A DNA stretch of 64,000 nucleotides from Agrocybe praecox (taxonomy: Eukaryota > Basidiomycota > Agaricomycetes > Agaricales > Agrocybaceae). Below, piece after piece: positions 61,384 to 64,000 of this stretch. Position 1 is the stretch's first letter; every line of letters begins with the position of its first letter. The notes beneath the pieces are model-generated. The model was given only the letters and a program-made list of their open reading frames with translations. It searched no databases and was not told the origin of the DNA. A program made the translations under genes and the position numbers. The DNA lies in contig OZ024841.1 in the NCBI GenBank assembly GCA_964017145.1, positions 1,736,001 through 1,800,000 of the forward strand. The letters run 5' to 3'.

Positions 61384-61625
61384 TATGTGCCTTTGTGGGT
61401 GGAGACTCAATGAAGATCTACACAGCAATGGCAACAAGTGTTCGAGAGGCCTCCGGGGTATGTTGTTTGTAATGAACAACTTTGAAGGTGCATACGAGGT
61501 AGCCGACCAACTTTATTCAGGGTCCGCTGATGTGATCACAGTCTCCTTCAACGCATGTACTGCTCAAGTTAGGTAAATACTTAAATTACTAGTCAAAATA
61601 TAATTAAGGTATGTAGCACATCTAT

Positions 61626-63163
61626 TTAGTGGTTTAACCGTCTGCCTGGTCCTTTGGTAGCTCGCTGCCTTGCAAGAGCTTCTCGGCGAGCCTTTTCAAC
61701 TCGAGAATTGATATCATCGCTCATCCATGATTTGGCACGGCGGAGAGTGCTCATGAGAGAAGGCAACTTTCCGACAGCGTTAGGAGGTGTGATGGGCATG
61801 CCCAAGCGGTGTCGGACGGCAGGAAGGCGAAGAAACATCGATTGCGTTGTTGTGAGAATAGCAGTTGTCATAAGCGACAAAATAAGGCCCTGATCACCAT
61901 ATGTTTAGTACTTAACTATGGTATAAAGAGCGAGACTTACAGAAGGGAAAGCCGACATGAACCAAATACCAGGAATAGTTAAAATTCGGAATACGTTCAT
62001 GAAGTGGCCCATATCAGGTCTCTCAATGGTGTTGACGTCCTTTGCTCCAACCTTTGGGCCATGTCAGTAAGCATAAAATATAACCAATGATATAGAATAA
62101 CTTACAGAGATTTGCAAGTTGATCAAAGCACACAAAGCAAGGGGCATGAAATAGGTCGGGTCTGCAGCGGTCAAATCTGGGAGGAAGCTGACTCCACTGA
62201 ACTTCAACTGTTCCACGGGTAATGTGCATAATTTCTGGACAGCGAAGAATAGACCAAGGGTAATAGGCAGCTGTATCAGGGAAACAAGGCCACCGAGAGG
62301 GTTGATATCGTGTTTCTTGTAGAAATCCTTCATGAGCAAAGATGCCTTCTGCATTTGCACCGGGTCCTTGGTTGCAGTAGCTCTCTTTATATTCTCTTGC
62401 ATGGCCACTAATTCAGTTTGATGAGGTTGAAGACGGGATGACGCTTGTAAACCCTTAACCGCTAGTGGTACACAAACTATCCTCCAAAAAGCGCTTCCTG
62501 CAATGATGGTCCAAAACCAGGGCATTCCGGTGGTGACATTTATGAGTTCCATTGACCAGCGAATGATACCCGCTGGCGACCATCCTGCCAAACCTAGCGC
62601 GGCAAGATCCCCATATTGTAACGCTGCTGGAACGTTATTAACCACGACGTCAGTAATCTGAGAGGCTATTGACTCTGCAGCTGATGCGTCTACGCTGCTC
62701 GGGTCGATAATTGTTGGCTCGATGGCTGAGGTAGCGTCCACTGATGGTAAAGTACTTTCCGATGGCCCAGGAGTTGTCATAGCCAGTGTAGCCTCGTCTA
62801 GATTTGATGGGCCAGACGTTGGTTCGGGGACTGGCGCAGGTTTCGAGCTGGATCCCCATAGTGAGAGATGCCTAAAAGATGCAGGCTTTTGGAACGATTG
62901 CAGTCCGGTGCATGACCTCGCGGCCTTAAAAATTGGGTGAATTCGGATATACTGAGTGAAGAATACGGTATTTCTTACCAGTAAAGACGAAAAGAGTCTC
63001 GCATCGGACCTACACAGACGTATAGGTGTTACTTTTGAACTTTAAATACAAATGTGAGCAATGTGAAAATAACAAAACATAAAGTAGTAGAAGTCAAGTA
63101 CCTCGTAGAGGTTCGTAGATTTCCCTGACGGAATCCAAGCTTGATTGTATTGGAAAACGACAT
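61626..63163 (-). CDS. OXA1: Mitochondrial inner membrane insertase OXA1 (YidC/Oxa1/Alb3 family)
   Basis: Minus-strand. The N-terminus was rebuilt from three exons: MSFSNTIKLGFRQGNLRTSTR from 63163, a small exon reading SDARLFSSLL, then AARSCTGLQSFQ. The Arg/Ser-rich, acid-poor start is a mitochondrial presequence. The body contains LGLAGWSPAGIIRWSMELINVTTGMPWFWTII, FWRIVCVPLAVKGLQASSRLQ, KDFYKKHDINPLGGLVSLIQLPI and TYFMPLALCALINLQ, i.e. the conserved insertase core with the matrix loop between TM1 and TM2. The last exon ends KGPGRRLNH, a basic tail as used for ribosome binding. Oxa1 inserts mitochondrially made Cox and Cob subunits into the inner membrane. It lies about 240 bp downstream-to-start from NHX on the same strand. 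Confidence 0.92.
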
Positions 63164-63495
63164 ATTTTAACGTCTCTATCCAATAGAAGCGTTCCTGTGC
63201 GGCTTTTTAAAGCCTTTTAGTGTATAGGAGGATGGATGAAGGAGGATTTGGTCGTCGCAACCGACAGCGAGTTGGCAAGCTTCCTGAGTAAAAAGTATGG
63301 CCCATCAATATGGCCAATTTCGCGTCCCGTGCCCGGTATCCAAATAAAGGACGCGCTCCGGCCGGATTGATTGCTGGAGGAACGATGCAGTTGATGGGCC
63401 TTCATGCTTTCTCTCAATTATCATCTTCAGGGATTTCCTTTCTTCATGTAAGACTAGCTTTCCAACACTGTACTCATAATACAAAATCCCACACC

Positions 63496-64000
63496 ATGTC
63501 TCTGCAGAATACAGCTCCTCTTAGACGCACTTACAGGTGAGCCTTATGGGTATTCACTGTTCACCGTGGGCTCAGCAACTTCATCCTGGAGGGGACATCG
63601 TCGAGAATCATTTCAGGCTGAAGACTTGCAAGAATTAGTTGAAATAAGAGCCAGACAACGAACGTTTCATGGAGCGTATAGCCGTACCGCTCTAGGAGCT
63701 TTGGGTTATGCCTTGACAATCTTGCGATTATTCCAGCCAGACTTCCAGAAGAGTATGTAACCTATCCACCTGAACAGATTTGAAATTAATATATATTGAC
63801 AAAAATATCTCTCTTTAAGTCGGGATCGTTTTCTCCGTTCTCGGAGGGCTTATGTTTATCCTTGCATTCTTTCGAAACCGACATTCAAAACACGACTTTG
63901 CCGACCGAGACAAAGAACACAACAAGATCGACAATGCTATCAAGACCAAAGGACAAGAAGGATCTCGTATTTTTGGTCGGCCATTTGTTACGGCCGGTTG
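63496..64000 (+). CDS. DUF202-domain membrane protein, truncated by window edge
   Basis: A start at 63496 (MSLQNTAPLRRTY) with an intron (donor AG|GTGAGC, best in-frame acceptor at GGAG|GGGAC) leads into GHRRESFQAEDLQELVEIRARQRTFHGAYSRTALGALGYALTILRLF. An intron follows, then IGIVFSVLGGLMFILAFFRNRHSKHDFAD and a charged segment running off the right edge. The EIRARQRTFHGAYSRTALG...GYAL pattern and two hydrophobic helices are those of DUF202 proteins, small membrane proteins related to the membrane part of the VTC polyphosphate complex. It is divergent from OXA1 (333 bp between starts). The start could lie upstream: a frame at 63310-63540 was considered and is less convincing. Confidence 0.72.

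Overview
The window is a gene-dense piece of a filamentous basidiomycete nuclear genome, most likely Agaricomycetes. Evidence: nearly every gene is broken by 50-80 nt introns; the gene set is eukaryotic and fungal (QCR2, OXA1, NST1, DNA polymerase X, NHX antiporter, DHHC acyltransferase); and several families are typical of mushroom-forming fungi (fungal fruit-body lectins, secreted double-psi beta-barrel proteins, a long divergent G-alpha, a tandem GNAT family). Gene models were spliced by eye; where exon borders are given they keep the frame open.

Layout. 0-0.9 kb: C-terminal part of an RT-like protein cut by the left edge. 1.1-4.8 kb: three tandem GNAT acetyltransferase genes on the minus strand, one intact, one probably intact, one decayed. 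5.1-6.6 kb: QCR2 of respiratory complex III. 7.8-14.0 kb: a methyltransferase (minus) and a lambda/Pol4-like DNA polymerase (plus) sharing a divergent promoter. 14.7-17.9 kb: three tandem secreted DPBB genes (two wrecks, one intact). 18.6-21.1 kb: APC-type amine/amino-acid permease. 21.6-22.5 kb: a 4'-phosphopantetheinyl-transferase-like gene with a changed metal-ligand motif. 23.1 kb: tRNA-Leu(UAA). 23.9-28.0 kb: secreted SGNH esterase and an MFS allantoate/nicotinate-type transporter, convergent. 28.5-29.1 kb: a gene remnant. 31.6-35.3 kb: NST1. 38.1-40.3 kb: ornithine aminotransferase. 42.4-45.3 kb: lectin, DPBB protein, lectin, all on the plus strand. 46.0-47.9 kb: remnants of a fungal membrane-protein gene and of a cytochrome P450. 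50.7-52.9 kb: DHHC palmitoyltransferase. 55.1-57.3 kb: divergent G-alpha. 58.9-63.2 kb: NHX-type Na+/H+ exchanger and OXA1 insertase. 63.5 kb to the right edge: DUF202 membrane protein.

How the genes relate. Housekeeping genes alternate with fast-evolving family clusters (GNAT, DPBB, lectin). QCR2 and OXA1 both serve the mitochondrial inner membrane but are far apart and show no operon-like link. The most notable local theme is the 3 kb lectin-DPBB-lectin group, which may be a small fruit-body or defence module (inference). The most unusual sequence-level signal is a set of four introns whose 5' splice site appears to be GC with G and T at +5/+6 (GCRNGT) instead of GT. Two of them sit at one homologous position in paralogous GNAT genes whose third copy has an ordinary GT there.
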